Assembly: GCA_903813345.2 (NCBI GenBank)
Contig: CAIIXF020000006.1
Location: forward strand, 26,915,936-26,979,935
Reading direction: 5' to 3'
Source of the DNA: Owenia fusiformis
Taxonomy: Eukaryota > Annelida > Polychaeta > Sabellida > Oweniidae
Length of the DNA stretch: 64,000 nt
The translations under genes were made by a program, and so were the position numbers. This document shows, piece by piece, positions 48,243 through 59,027 of the stretch. The notes below the pieces were generated by a model, which was not told the DNA's origin, made no database searches, and saw nothing but the letters and a program-made list of their open reading frames with translations. The stretch's first letter is position 1; each line of letters starts with the position of its first letter.

Positions 48243-49721
48243 GTGATGGTTTCCATATCTAAAAATCATATTTTGATCATCAGTATTTTAGTTCTAGTAT
48301 CCACTGTAGGGATGTTAATTCAGTCAGGATATACTGAATATATTTCAACGACATTCTTAATACAGGCTAGATATCCAAATCTGGTAATGTCTCAACCTAA
48401 ACGATATCGTAAACAAGAGGTGATTCCATCAAAATTAGCAAAAGATGAGCTAATTTCAAGTGATCAACCAAAAGATATGAAAAATGATGAAGAGCATGTG
48501 CCAACGACCACAGTTCAAAATAACACGAAACTGACAACACTGGAACCATCTACGATGAGTGAAAGTCTTGAGTCAGAAACGATGACATTTAAAGAGTTAC
48601 CAACACAATTGCCAAAGTTATTGCTAAGCACCTCGACAAGTAATAATGAAATAACACAGGCTCGCAAGGTGGACTCAGACAAATATATCGTATTTTTGTG
48701 TGGTGAGGGCATGTTGTGTGGAGGATTAGGAGACAGGTTGAAAGGAATACAAAGTACATTTCTCCTTGCATTGATGCTAAAACGAAAATTCCGGATTATT
48801 TCTACGATACCATGTGATTTATACAATCAACTTGGAGAAAACAGAGAGCCATGGCATCGACCAATCCCTCCTGGTCTGAAGAGCAAAACTTTAAGAATGA
48901 TAAATGGGCACAGATCGTGTGGATATCAAATATTTGGGAAAATAAATGGAACAAACATGAACATTGATGCTAAATTCCCAGAACCTGTTATAAGAATAAG
49001 AACTAATCAAGAATGGACGCCAAGATTCCACGAGGAGCCCTATAAAACAATTTTATCTGATCTTGGTTTAGATATATCAAATTTTACAGAAAAGTACTTG
49101 TTCTCAAAAATATATGATCATTTATTCAAACCACAACCAAAGATTCTGGCATTGTTTGACAGATTCTTGAGTAAGGCCAGACCAAAGCCTGGAATCAAAC
49201 TAGTTTGTGCTCAAGTAAGGAAGGGGGCTAACCCATCAATACCAAGAGAATCATCCAAGAGAATAAGAAACTATGACGAATGGCTACCAATTCTTTGGGA
49301 TTTCTTATCTTTATATAACGACTCGTCAAAATATACTATTTTCGTAACAACTGATTCTCAAGAAATACGAGAACATTCACAAACGCTTTTCCCTGATACT
49401 ATCATAGACACGGAGGGAAAAATCACCCATGTTGATAGGTTTGATAACAAAGATGATGCTTGTAAGGGAATGGAAAAAACAATCCTAGACTTCACTATCC
49501 TTGCCAACTGTGACATAACGGTTGTTAGTAGAAGCAACTTTGGGAAACTTTCCTCGCAGCTTCAGTCCCCGGCATCCAAGTTGTATACATTTCAGCGTGG
49601 GATACTCCATGAGGGACCAGAGGGTAACCAAGTTGGCAAGGTGTTCAACAGAACAACTAAAGCATTCACAGATGATTGCAGCAACGTACAATGTCCCCAA
49701 TCTAGAAATATATGTACTTAG
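48243..49721 (+). CDS. Intronless NodZ/FUT8-like fucosyltransferase-type membrane protein (492 aa)
   Basis: Likely Golgi type II glycosyltransferase. Residues 9-26 form one hydrophobic anchor after a short N-terminus. A Ser/Thr-rich stem reaches to about 145, and a globular domain follows. The domain opens with VFLCGEGMLCGGLGDRLKGI; GGLGDRLKG (160-168) is the motif that introduces the sugar-nucleotide fold in NodZ/FUT8-type fucosyltransferases. VRKG (325-328) stands where that superfamily has a basic donor-binding motif. IFVTTDSQE (366-374) and SRSNFGKLSS (429-438) fit the later part of the fold. Sequons NNT, NGT, NFT, NDS and NRT and a Cys-rich tail support a luminal domain. The second codon is also ATG; either could start. 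Donor, acceptor and exact linkage are not predictable. A single exon among intron-rich neighbours suggests a retrocopy or an intronless family. No canonical AATAAA was seen soon after the stop. Confidence 0.75.
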   Translation: MMVSISKNHILIISILVLVSTVGMLIQSGYTEYISTTFLIQARYPNLVMSQPKRYRKQEVIPSKLAKDELISSDQPKDMKNDEEHVPTTTVQNNTKLTTLEPSTMSESLESETMTFKELPTQLPKLLLSTSTSNNEITQARKVDSDKYIVFLCGEGMLCGGLGDRLKGIQSTFLLALMLKRKFRIISTIPCDLYNQLGENREPWHRPIPPGLKSKTLRMINGHRSCGYQIFGKINGTNMNIDAKFPEPVIRIRTNQEWTPRFHEEPYKTILSDLGLDISNFTEKYLFSKIYDHLFKPQPKILALFDRFLSKARPKPGIKLVCAQVRKGANPSIPRESSKRIRNYDEWLPILWDFLSLYNDSSKYTIFVTTDSQEIREHSQTLFPDTIIDTEGKITHVDRFDNKDDACKGMEKTILDFTILANCDITVVSRSNFGKLSSQLQSPASKLYTFQRGILHEGPEGNQVGKVFNRTTKAFTDDCSNVQCPQSRNICT

Positions 49722-49934
49722 GAACTATGGTTTCTGGGACTCCCGGTACTTTATTATAGGCATAAAATTATAGTTCGAAAATAATAATGAAAATATTATT
49801 TCTTTTCAGAACACATTTTAGATGAATCTAAGCTTAGCGTGTAGATTTCAATACCCTGACTGAATTCTGAACCAACCATTTGTATTCCACTCTTCTATCG
49901 TGATAAATACTATCTAGTATACAATTTCACCAGG

Positions 49935-50213
49935 TACAACAGTGGCGGATCCAGGAACCAAGAAGGGGGGGGGGGCAAAGTTCCGGTCATAGAAAAAAAA
50001 ACTTCCGCGGAAAAAATTGTGGGCCCCTAAAACCGAAAAGTGGGCCCAAATTTTGAAATTTCGAGGCCCATTTTCTTCAAAATTTGGCCTGAAATTAAAA
50101 AATAAGGCCTTAGAAGGCCTAGTAATGACCATAAAGGACCATTTTTTGGGTCCTTAAGGCCTTTTTTGGCCCAACATTTTTGCCCATGCTCCCCCGGATC
50201 CGCCACTGTACAA
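49935..50213. mobile_element. CAGTGGCGGATCC MITE, copy 1
   Basis: The 269-bp unit (49940-50208) starts CAGTGGCGGATCCAGG and ends GGATCCGCCACTG. It is flanked by TACAA on both sides. The interior is made of GGCCC/GGGCC phrases and a G-run near 49965-49977. Similar copies are at 50860-51080 and 57586-58839. Confidence 0.8.
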
Positions 50214-50859
50214 TGTTTTCCTAATAAGCTGCCTGTTTGTGTTGACGTGGCCAGAGACTATTTTTTGTCAGGCCTATTTACTTTTTCATGATTTCATTTG
50301 AAATTAACAATCCACAATTCACATGATTTATTCACGTACATTTATCTAATGAGTTAAAAAACATTTTATCGGTTGTGATATGTGTTTATGTCAAGCCTAA
50401 TGGAAAGAAAGGCATGATGCATCTACGCAATGGCATCGCCCCCATTCTTGCATCCAACATTGCGCTCACTGAGAATCTGTGTTATACTGTACATATTTTG
50501 TTTTATGGAGATTATCAAGAAGCCTACCCTGCGTGCAGAGTCTAGTTAAACTACGAAGTTAAAGACGAAGCTCTCTTTTAAGAAGTGAAGTCAAACGAAT
50601 GCAAAGGGTACAAGAAGCAGTGAACTGGTTGGACAACGGAAGGGTCAACCAGCTTATCTTTTGGCTCGAAAGGATGCTGTCCAGCAGGGGTATTACATGT
50701 ACATATATGTAATTCAAAGATTAATTGATGACTTGTAATCAAGAGCTTTAATAGTATTCAGAAAGTACAGGTCCATAATATACTGTGACAATTTAGCTCT
50801 TTCAAATGGTGATGAGCTTTGTTCTATCACTATACCTAAGATTATTATACCCCAAAAAA

Positions 50860-51080
50860 TTGTTGAGCCAAAAAAGGCCTTCAGGTCATTACTGGGCCTT
50901 TTAAGGCCGTATTTTCTAATTTCAGGCCAAATTTTAAAGAAAATGGGCCTCAAAATTTCAAAATTTGGGCCCACTTTTGGGTTTTAGGGGCCCAATTTTT
51001 TCCCCGCGAAAGCGCGGAAGTGTTTTCCTCTGACCTGGAATTTGGGCCCCCTCCTTGTTGGTTTCCAGATCCGCCCCTGT
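50860..51080. mobile_element. CAGTGGCGGATCC-type MITE, copy 2 (inverted, eroded)
   Basis: Reads as the complement of copy 1: AAGGCCTT, TTCAGGCCAAATTTTAAAGA, GGGCCCACTTTTGGGTTTTA and the end CCAGATCCGCCCCTG. The outer left end is lost. Confidence 0.6.
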
Positions 51081-51679
51081 AGAAGTACCTGTACATGTGG
51101 AATGGGGGGGGGGGCTTCAGAGGCTTAATGCAAGACTAATCATGAAAAATCAATATCAAAATCCTTGTTATTTTTTACTCGCCTACATGTACATCTAGCC
51201 GACATGTACAGGTAGGCTTAAGCTTATTGCTTGGATCATGGGCTCTATCAGAGGTGGTAGAGCCCATGCTTGGATGATGATTGAATTATTGAAATACTCG
51301 ATCATTGGCATTTAATGTCAAGATACCTAGATACAACTTAAACGATTTAAAATCTATTGTTATCGATTTTTCGTCAAGTGAGCATTTACAACAATTGCTA
51401 CCAGTAATTCAGGTTCACTACAAATGAAATCAATAATCTTGTTTATAATCGTTTTGCTGTCCCGGGAATGAGCATAAAGATACTAATTTCGTTCGGTGTT
51501 TTCAAATTCGGACCCCTTATACAACTTGGTTGATTAAATTATTTGAATTAATATTTAATATAATTAATATATTTGTTTGATATCTTTATATGTGTCCAGT
51601 GAATGTTGCAATTTGGATTGTATTTCTACTGTTTCATGTGTTTGTGTAGTGAATATAGTGTTTTTCTATCGTTGAATCG
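51081..51679. other. Intergenic upstream of CFAP77
   Basis: Contains two small inverted repeats: GCCTACATGTACAT with ATGTACAGGTAGGC (about 51183-51216), and GGGCTCTA with TAGAGCCC (about 51241-51265). Otherwise AT-rich and without recognised genes. The CFAP77 5' UTR may begin near its end. Confidence 0.45.
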
Positions 51680-51716
51680 CCAATCACACAGGGGTCTCTT
51701 TTGTTACTGTAGCGAC
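51680..51716 (+). promoter_or_regulatory. Candidate CFAP77 promoter: CCAAT box and RFX X-box
   Basis: GTTACTGTAGCGAC at 51703-51716 fits the RFX X-box consensus RYYNYYATRRNRAC at 13 of 14 positions (AT is GT here). It lies 121 bases before the CFAP77 ATG. CCAAT is at 51680-51684. RFX factors drive ciliary genes across animals, which suits CFAP77. Confidence 0.5.
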
Positions 51717-51836
51717 CGCCGCCATGTAAACATCAATACACGGATCGAATCACAATTCACGGCGAAGCTGAAAGAATTACACGTATTTCTAATATAAACC
51801 GAATAAAAATCAGCAAAATAGTAGAAAAGTAGAAAA

Positions 51837-53587
51837 ATGGCAACCCAAGTAAGAGGAATACAGGATGAGAAACCATGGTTTTACACAGCAACAGGACTTT
51901 TAGGCGATAAACGTGACACAATGTTGGACAATCAACTTTTGTTGAGGGTGAGTTCTGATTCTGAATTTCCTTCACAGTGATTTATAGGCTTATCAGTGGT
52001 GGCCACCTAGATTCAATGGGTCTTACTTCTGGACCTAATAATTCATCTTAACTTAGTTGCAAGGTTACATGAACATTAAATAATCATCTACACTAGATAG
52101 TGATTTTGTAAGCCTGTGCTCTGATAGAGCCCATGACATGCCTAAATGTAAACTGCACTTGGTTGGCAACAGACAACATCATATTTTGTAGGGAGTCTCA
52201 CTAGACCATCTGTCAACTTAAAACTAATGTTTTTATTTTTGATTACAGCCCGAGCTTGGTCGTCCACTAGAGAGGGGATACTCTGTCCCTAAAAGCTTTA
52301 CATTTGGTCGACCAAATGGTCTGAAAGATGGTGGAGCATCAGAGGCACTTCGAGGTTGGACCAGTTCAATCACACTGCCTTTACACAGACAGAAAGAACT
52401 TAAAACAGAAAGAGACTTTATAGGACTTAACAAAGCAGCTGTTCAAGCTGGTCTTATCTCAGCCCCAGAACAATATCACTTTAGAGCTTCACATGATGTC
52501 AGAAGAAATGTTGCGACAGAAGAAAAGAGTAAAACACGATCCAGACGGTTACCACCCACCATGGTGTTTGGTATATCAACAAGGTAAGCCAAATATATCA
52601 ATGCTTTAAATATGATGATATTTATTTACAAAACTAAAGCATTAAATGGTATGACATTTTATATAAAGGATCTAAACATTTTAATATTCTTGCATCAAGC
52701 CCTTTGCTCCACTTTCAGTTTTCTAACTGGTAGAAGGAAAAAAGGGATGACTTTATACAGAACTATTGAATAAATCTGTTCATGTAATGACCCACTGTTG
52801 AATTATAACTGTATCATAAAACATATGTTCACAGGGATTAATATTTTTATTTATATTTCAGACCTTCCACTCCAGTATTCGACCTTCTAGAACACAAATA
52901 CCAAGATAAATGGCTAGCAGAAAGACGAGCGGCTGATCTAGCCAAGCGAAAGAATGAACAAGACACTAAAAGAACCACTGGGAAAGTTTATGAAACTAGG
53001 GCTTCCCTTCTTAGAACATACCAAAATCCAGTTGAACCAGCTCCCTTATGGCAGATGCCCAGATTCAGTAGAAATGTAAGTTCCACCTATATTTACTTTC
53101 CTGAATAATCGCAATATTAACATTTTAAGTTTGCATCCCCTTGACAAGCTGACAAGTATAAACCAAAAGTTTTCAAATTTGGTACATGGAGTTTAATATT
53201 TTTTTTTGTACATTATTTATTTGGCAAATATCTGGGATGTAAAATAGACATGTATGTAGAGAGGGCATCATTACCAACTTTGGCTTAAAATAAAGGTTAT
53301 TTAAAGAATGATGATGACATATGATAGTTACATTTCATTTTTTGGAAAAATAAAGACAAGTAACAAAACAAATATCAAAAATATGTAATGAAATCCTGAT
53401 TTGAATGTCAATGTATTAATTGAACAAAAATTGAACATGCACAATTTTATATTTTCAGGCCCATCCACACTTAGAAACATTCCGTAATGACAATCTCAAA
53501 ACATCTGCATTCAAACACCATGAAAGTGATGGTATTTCAAGGAAAGGCGCATTTGCACATGGAATATATGAGCCAGCCAAAAGTTAA
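51837..53587 (+). CDS. CFAP77: CFAP77, cilia- and flagella-associated protein (4 exons, 262 aa)
   Basis: Axonemal protein; family members bind the outer doublet microtubules. Exons: 51837-51947, 52249-52583, 52862-53075, 53459-53587, with GTGAGT/GTAAG-type donors and AG acceptors, phases 0, 2 and 0. The protein opens MATQVRGIQDEKPWFYTATG. It has no signal peptide or membrane segment and is rich in basic and polar residues, as microtubule-bound structural proteins are. Diagnostic stretches are GYSVPKSFTFGRPNGLKDGG, GLISAPEQYHFRASHDVRRN, FGISTRPSTPVFDLLEHKY and LWQMPRFSR. The length is near that of the human protein (under 300 aa in its shorter form). The start is the first ATG after an in-frame-poor leader, in an AAAAATGG context. 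A candidate X-box lies upstream. The alternative, another short axonemal MIP, is less likely given the linkage to DDX31. Confidence 0.88.
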
Positions 53588-54015
53588 TACAATGGAACAA
53601 TATTAGACTATTACAAATTAACATTAACACCATCTACATAATTACATCTATACAATATAGATGGCGTAAACAACACTTGCCTTGAAAACAGACAATCTTT
53701 TTACTAGCAGTGACCTCTATAATGAAATGTAAAAATTATTTTCATGAGCATTTTTATTTAGATTTTTACAGTAATGATGTTTCCTTTTAGATCCTCAATA
53801 TGAATTTTTAATTGATGGAACTTAAATTTTAGCAAGTTTTTATCCAATTAAACTGCAATATGTATATAGTTTATGTAAATAGTACTATAAAGGTGTATGT
53901 ATTGTATATATTATCAGTGAATCAAATGGACAAAAGTATTATATGGATTTCTGGATATATCTAGAGATGCAAAGATGTATGTTGCCTAGTTGAATTGGAA
54001 ATATTCTTCAGTTCA

Positions 54016-54021
54016 AATAAA
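54016..54021 (+). terminator. Candidate CFAP77 polyadenylation signal (AATAAA)
   Basis: AATAAA 429 bases past the stop codon, just before a GT- and T-rich stretch (TTTGTTTTGTAAG) that could serve as the downstream element. Confidence 0.4.
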
Positions 54022-54279
54022 GGAACTGCATTTGTTTTGTAAGAGAAAACCTTAAAGGGTTTATTGTTTTTTAAAATAATATAAATAAATGATATAATTT
54101 ATTAAAAAATATAATTCATTATTTGTGCATTGGATGTGGAAGATTGACATGGTAAAAATAGAGATTGAACCTTTCATAAGGACGTCATAGTACTTAGTGA
54201 AAAATTGGAATTTGCTTTTTGTAAAATTTCTATTCTATATTGGTATTCGTTCCTTTGAATGAGCTAAGTCTCTTGTCAA

Positions 54280-54560
54280 GACCCGGTGTAAAAGTAATAG
54301 TAGTCCCAAGGAAGCACGGTCCTACGGACCGTGCTTCCTGGGTTTATACATCCTATGGATTGTCAATCCCAGTGTTTATGGTCTCAATAGGACTGTAATT
54401 CCTACTGTTATATATTAATAAGACCATGGACTATAATCACCAATGGACTTCTGTTCCTTCCACACCAGTGAAAGAATAAAATGTCCCGGACATTTAATCC
54501 CAATTTTATTGTCCCGGACTTTTATATCTAGGTCAAAGAGACCGTCATTTTACATATATT
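54280..54560. repeat. GGACT/AGTCC cassette array 1, with perfect hairpin
   Basis: A string of 20-40-bp phrases bounded by GGAC/GTCC or CCTATGG/CCCAGT, separated by TTTATA-type spacers. It contains an exact 13-bp inverted repeat, GGAAGCACGGTCC (54310-54322) and its complement (54326-54338), with a 3-base loop. Relatives: 55020-55260, 56830-57080 and 63670-63860. Confidence 0.45.
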
Positions 54561-54629
54561 AAAAGAGTTATGCATAAATATCAATAAAAGTTGAGTCTGT
54601 TCGTCTCACCTTTCTTGGCAAAATCAATA

Positions 54630-54695
54630 ACGACTTGGTCCAGTGGCCGAGAGAATAGTGGTTCGATCCCTATGTGAGTCAACTTTTTTTTTTTA
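54630..54695 (+). repeat. Shortened tRNA-like remnant
   Basis: A box TGGTCCAGTGG (54636-54646) and a consensus B box GGTTCGATCCC (54660-54670) are only 13 bases apart, too close for a tRNA, and a T-run follows. It is likely a deleted tRNA or SINE head. Confidence 0.45.
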
Positions 54696-55019
54696 ATCTC
54701 AATACAGTTAAACACTTTTTAAGTATCCCAACACCCCATTTTAAAGAAAATGTCATATTTAAAAAACTCAGATGTTTAGTTAAGCGTGGCCAACCTGGGT
54801 ATAAATTGTTGCACGTGGTATATGTTATTCCTTTGAAAAGTGGATGCCAAGATGAAAACACAACTGGACATAAATGTTATTTATCAATATGTCAGGCAAA
54901 AATCGTATCCACCAGGTACAACAGTGAATGGAAAGAGGGCTATAAGAAGAGCTTCGACAACAAATTTCAAGGTAATGTTAATTTATTCACATTATAAAGT
55001 CAATCGTACCCAGATAATA

Positions 55020-55260
55020 ACGTCCGACGCCACAATGAGGACACTTCCTCCTGAAATATGTTCGCAAATGTAGTCCTCGAGACTTTTCCCTCGGGTTACG
55101 ACGTCCGAAAACATACACAGGGACAATCTATCCTTGTTTATATCCATTTTAGTAGTCCTGGACTTTCCCCTCAGATTACAACGTCCAAAAACAACCACGT
55201 GGACCTTGTCAATATCATTTTTATGTCCTGGACTTTTTGCCCCAGTTTAAATCGTCCGAA
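55020..55260. repeat. GGACTTT...ACGTCC array 2
   Basis: Three diverged units near 55078, 55157 and 55228. Each has GACTTT, a CCCTC-like run, GRTTACRACGTCC, then RAAAACA. Each unit can pair GGAC with GTCC. Spacing is about 70-80 bases. Confidence 0.45.
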
Positions 55261-55307
55261 ATTACACATATAACCAATTCATCATTGTAAATGTGGATAC
55301 ATTTTTA

Positions 55308-55706
55308 TTAAGGTAACTCTGTATAATAGAAATTTTGATGCACTCCTCCATAGATCAACATGTTATTTTTCAAATATCGATCACGCCTTCCCAACATTGT
55401 CCACATCTTTCAGTTTTGCACAGAGTGCACTAATGTACCTAGAAAAGACTGTCGAGAAGATTTTTTGGATAAAATGTATAAAAACTAGAAAATTCAATGA
55501 GAACATTTTCTGAAAATTTTCTGAATTTTCTCATTTTTTATACATTTTATCAAAAAATCTTCTCTACAGTCTCTACATTAGTGCACTCTTTGTACAAAAC
55601 TCAAAGATGTAGACAATGTTGGGAAGGCGTGGTCGATGTTTAAAAAAATAACATGTGACTCTATGGAGGTCTGCATAAAAATTTCTATCATACAGAACAA
55701 CCTTAA
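55308..55706. mobile_element. Palindromic MITE with TTAA duplication
   Basis: TTAA at both ends flanks GGTAACTCTGTATAATAG and its near-complement ending CAGAACAACC. The arms pair over almost the whole 391 bp (for example TTTTTTGGATAAAATGTATA against TATACATTTTATCAAAAAAT). No coding content. The TTAA target fits piggyBac or Kolobok-type transposition. Confidence 0.75.
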
Positions 55707-55739
55707 ATCACATACTTTTCGTATTTTGTTCACGTATGT

Positions 55740-55767
55740 TATGTTATGTTATGTTATGTTGTTCCTC
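55740..55767. repeat. TATGT pentanucleotide microsatellite
   Basis: About five tandem TATGT units in a pure run. Confidence 0.7.
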
Positions 55768-56774
55768 CGTTTTATTGGAGAGAAAAGAATTATTACATCG
55801 TACTTTACATAACGTATATTAGACATTGAAAAGTTATCAAAGGGATTATAACTGCGATAGCACCATCCACATTATGGCACCATCCGCATTTCGGTTGTCT
55901 CAAACTCCAGGGCCATTCACATTATGGTAGTTTCAGACCCAAACACTGTTCAGATTCAGTAGCTAATATTTTTGTATTCCATTATTCTATTTTCAGATTG
56001 AAAGGGGGGTGCTCATGCACAAAGTTTGTACTAAATCTGATGAGTTACATTGGACCAAAGTTCTTGAGAGTGAAGAACATGGAGAGGCAGCAATGGTTGA
56101 GTGCCATTCTTCAAGCATAGGTTAGCAATAAATAATGCCATAAACTAATATTGCAATTAACTAATAATGCAATATAAAAGGGGATATTTGAAATGTACAT
56201 TGATTCGAAAACATTGTAATTTAATGTATACACAAAAGGTACTGAAAGCTATTTCACTTTTGTTCACATACAGGAGGTCCAAAACAATGTTTACATTTTA
56301 TCGACTTCCACGATATGATTTGCAACTACTGATAACGGACATAATTGAAAACCTCCTAATAAGTGCTTGAAATAATAATACATTAATTGATAAAATATGT
56401 AATGGTATAATAATGGTAATCGTGGAGAAGAAGTAAATAAATGTAATAACTTTACAGGATTTGGCAGTAGGTTCATTAGTATTGATGCGCAACTTGAAGA
56501 CAAGACAGAAAGGGGGGCAAGACGGAGGAGCCGTGGACTGGCCCCTTCGAAATTGCAGGGGTGGAGAGGGCAGGGATCTACAAGATTAAAAATAAAAAAG
56601 GCCAAATTTTTAAAAAATCCGTAAATGGCTGTAACTTAAAACAGTTTCACCAATAACTCTCGAATAATGATGTAATAATTATTAGTATATAATTGTAAGA
56701 GTGCATACTGTACGTCTGACGTCGAAAAACGAAACTGACGTAACAATTCGCAAATAAAAGTGTAATGTGACATA

Positions 56775-56805
56775 CTAGTAATTTGTTTGTTTGTTTGTTT
56801 ATTTG
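56775..56805. repeat. TTTG microsatellite
   Basis: Tandem TTTG units with one TTTA interruption. Confidence 0.6.
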
Positions 56806-56829
56806 TTTTTGCGACGCAGGCCTAAAGAT

Positions 56830-57080
56830 AACTGTAGCATATCCAGACTATAAATCTTAGGTGTGATAGTCCGGTTGAAATCTTATGGATAATTAAATCT
56901 AGGTTTACAAGTCCACAAGAGACAATAAATCCCATAACCAAGACGTTCATTACTAAGGTTTAGAAGTCCGAGGGAATATAGATTCTAGATTTTAAAGTCC
57001 AGGATTTGTAAACCCAGGAGTTAGAGTCTATCGGACTTTCAAAATAGGAGACCGTATAAACTTTCACACCGGATTAGCAC
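56830..57080. repeat. GGACT/AGTCC cassette array 3
   Basis: CTAGGTTTACAAGTCCACA, CTAAGGTTTAGAAGTCCGAG and CTAGATTTTAAAGTCCAGG are three forms of one phrase (about 56899, 56955, 56986). The complementary theme (TAGTCCGG, ATCGGACTTTC) stands at the edges. Unit spacing is irregular. Confidence 0.45.
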
Positions 57081-57580
57081 ATTTCATATTAAAGAGTTCA
57101 ATGACCTGCAAGCTATTTGAACTGATATTAACAGGTGATGTTTTTTCCTTAATTTGTCTTAAATTCTATTTTACTATGTCTCCCATCAGTTGGACATAAA
57201 ACAAAACATTTGAGAATTATACATCAGTTCCACATGCCTTGCTATTGATACACGCTATACTGTTTGAATGTTCTTCACTTTTTTTTCGTTTAACATATTG
57301 TGATTGGCCGAGAAGTCAAAGTTTGGGAGAGAAGCATGTGTTCAATATTCCTTATCAGGACCACAGGTCGGTCACCAATATGTAACATAAAATTCCTTAT
57401 TTGAATCACATGTTACAAAATTAGAATGTTGAGTTGAGTTGAGTTCAGCGACTGAAAAGCTTTGACATTTACCATAATATCTACCTGTACATTGTATATC
57501 GCGACCAGTCAAATGATTGCAGATTTTTTCTCTTACCTCTTCCACTCTAAATTATCAAAAGCACACAAAATGTATAGACA

Positions 57581-58844
57581 CTATTCACTGGCGGATCCAG
57601 AATATAGCGTGTGGGGGGATGGGCACATCTCAAGTCAGGAAAAAATGGCCGGCCCCTAAAATTAGGTCTTAATTTTGAAAATATAAGGCCCATTTTGGAA
57701 AGGACGATTCTCGGTTTGGAGAACGAAGTTCTTCAATCTAAATGAGCATTATCCCTGTTTCGGACAAATTTGATTTTTTACATAATATAGATTTGAATGT
57801 TTTCTTTTGAATAGTCATAATTTAATTTGGGTAATATTTTTAGATTTTTCGCAAAAAAATATTAGCGCAGTACACTGATGAACTTCTTTCCCAAAAATCA
57901 AGACTTTATTTTATTGAATCGGTCTAATTGAGTATTATCCCTGCTTCCGACCAATTTGTTATTTTTACATCTTGTAGATTTAAATATCCTCTTTTGAATA
58001 TTCATAGTTTAATTTGGGTAATATTTCTATTTATCCCACGATTAATGTGTTATCTGTACAATAACAGCTGTTGATACTTCTGATATTATTGAAATCCGTG
58101 TGATATTTTCCAGAAAATCGTTTATCAAACTCATATGCGTGTGATATCGTTTATCTCACGCATATCCGTGTGATATCACATTTGCATTTCGCGCCACAAT
58201 ATTGTTGGAAATTAGGTCAGATAATTTATTCTCTTTTGAGAAAATAGGTCCATTAATTTATTCTCTTTAAATTTCATTGGTGTATTGAATAACGATTGTG
58301 TATATAATTTGATTAGAAGGCTGCTAACTTACGATTAAAAAATGGTATTTATGACGAACTATATCATGTTATTTACTTTTAATTGTTAAAATAAAGTGTT
58401 TCAAATATTCAATTGATATTCTAATTTCTAGTTTATATTGTCTGCCAATGTCCTGGAAATTGGATCAGAACATCACAAGGTGATTGTAATCATGGGATAA
58501 ACCCAATATCACATAATTTCTCGTGATATCATTTTATCGCCTCGTAGATATCAAATATCAACACTCATTCGCTTCGCTCACTCGTGTTGATATTTGCTAT
58601 CAACTCGGCGATAAAAATGATATCACTCAAAATGATGTGATATTCTGTATATTTTTCATGAAAAAAATTATTAGCCCAGGAGACTGTTCTCCAAACCGAG
58701 AATCGTCCTTTCGCCCAAAAAGGCCAAGTATGCTCAAAAGGCCCACTTTTTGAGGCCTTACAAAATATTTTTCTGGGCCCATCCAAAGGGGGGGGGGGGG
58801 GGGGTGGCCGGGCCCCATGCCCCCCTGGATCCGCCAGTGCTATT
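57581..58844. mobile_element. CACTGGCGGATCC MITE, copy 3, split by a later insertion
   Basis: Outer ends CACTGGCGGATCCAG (57586) and CTGGATCCGCCAGTG (to 58839) are flanked by CTATT on both sides. The body has the GGCCC phrases of copy 1 and a long G-run at about 58787-58804. It is interrupted between CCCATTTTGG and GCCCAAAAAGG by another inverted-repeat element. Confidence 0.75.
57697..58713. mobile_element. 1-kb TIR element nested in copy 3
   Basis: Perfect 23-bp inverted ends, from GGACGATTCTCGG to TTTGGAGAAC. Inside, an about 190-bp unit (ATTATCCCTG, ATTCATAGTTTAATTTGGGT) is duplicated directly at about 57738 and 57928, and many GATATCA/TGATATC palindromes follow. No transposase was seen. 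Confidence 0.65.
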
Positions 58845-59027
58845 TATTCTGATATCTTGTAATTATGTATGACAATCCTGATGCCTAACTTCTAATTATA
58901 AGCTTTGCAACCACAAGTACCGCTTTTAATTGCTATTTTGGAGTGCATTTTGATTACGCACCACGAATAACAAATGCAATACTTGGGCCATTGGGCTTTT
59001 TTTTAAAAGTTCAAATAAAGTGGAGCT

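Noticed and set aside
48515-48826. 103-aa antisense frame in the fucosyltransferase-like gene
   Set aside because: Shadow of the 492-aa plus-strand frame.
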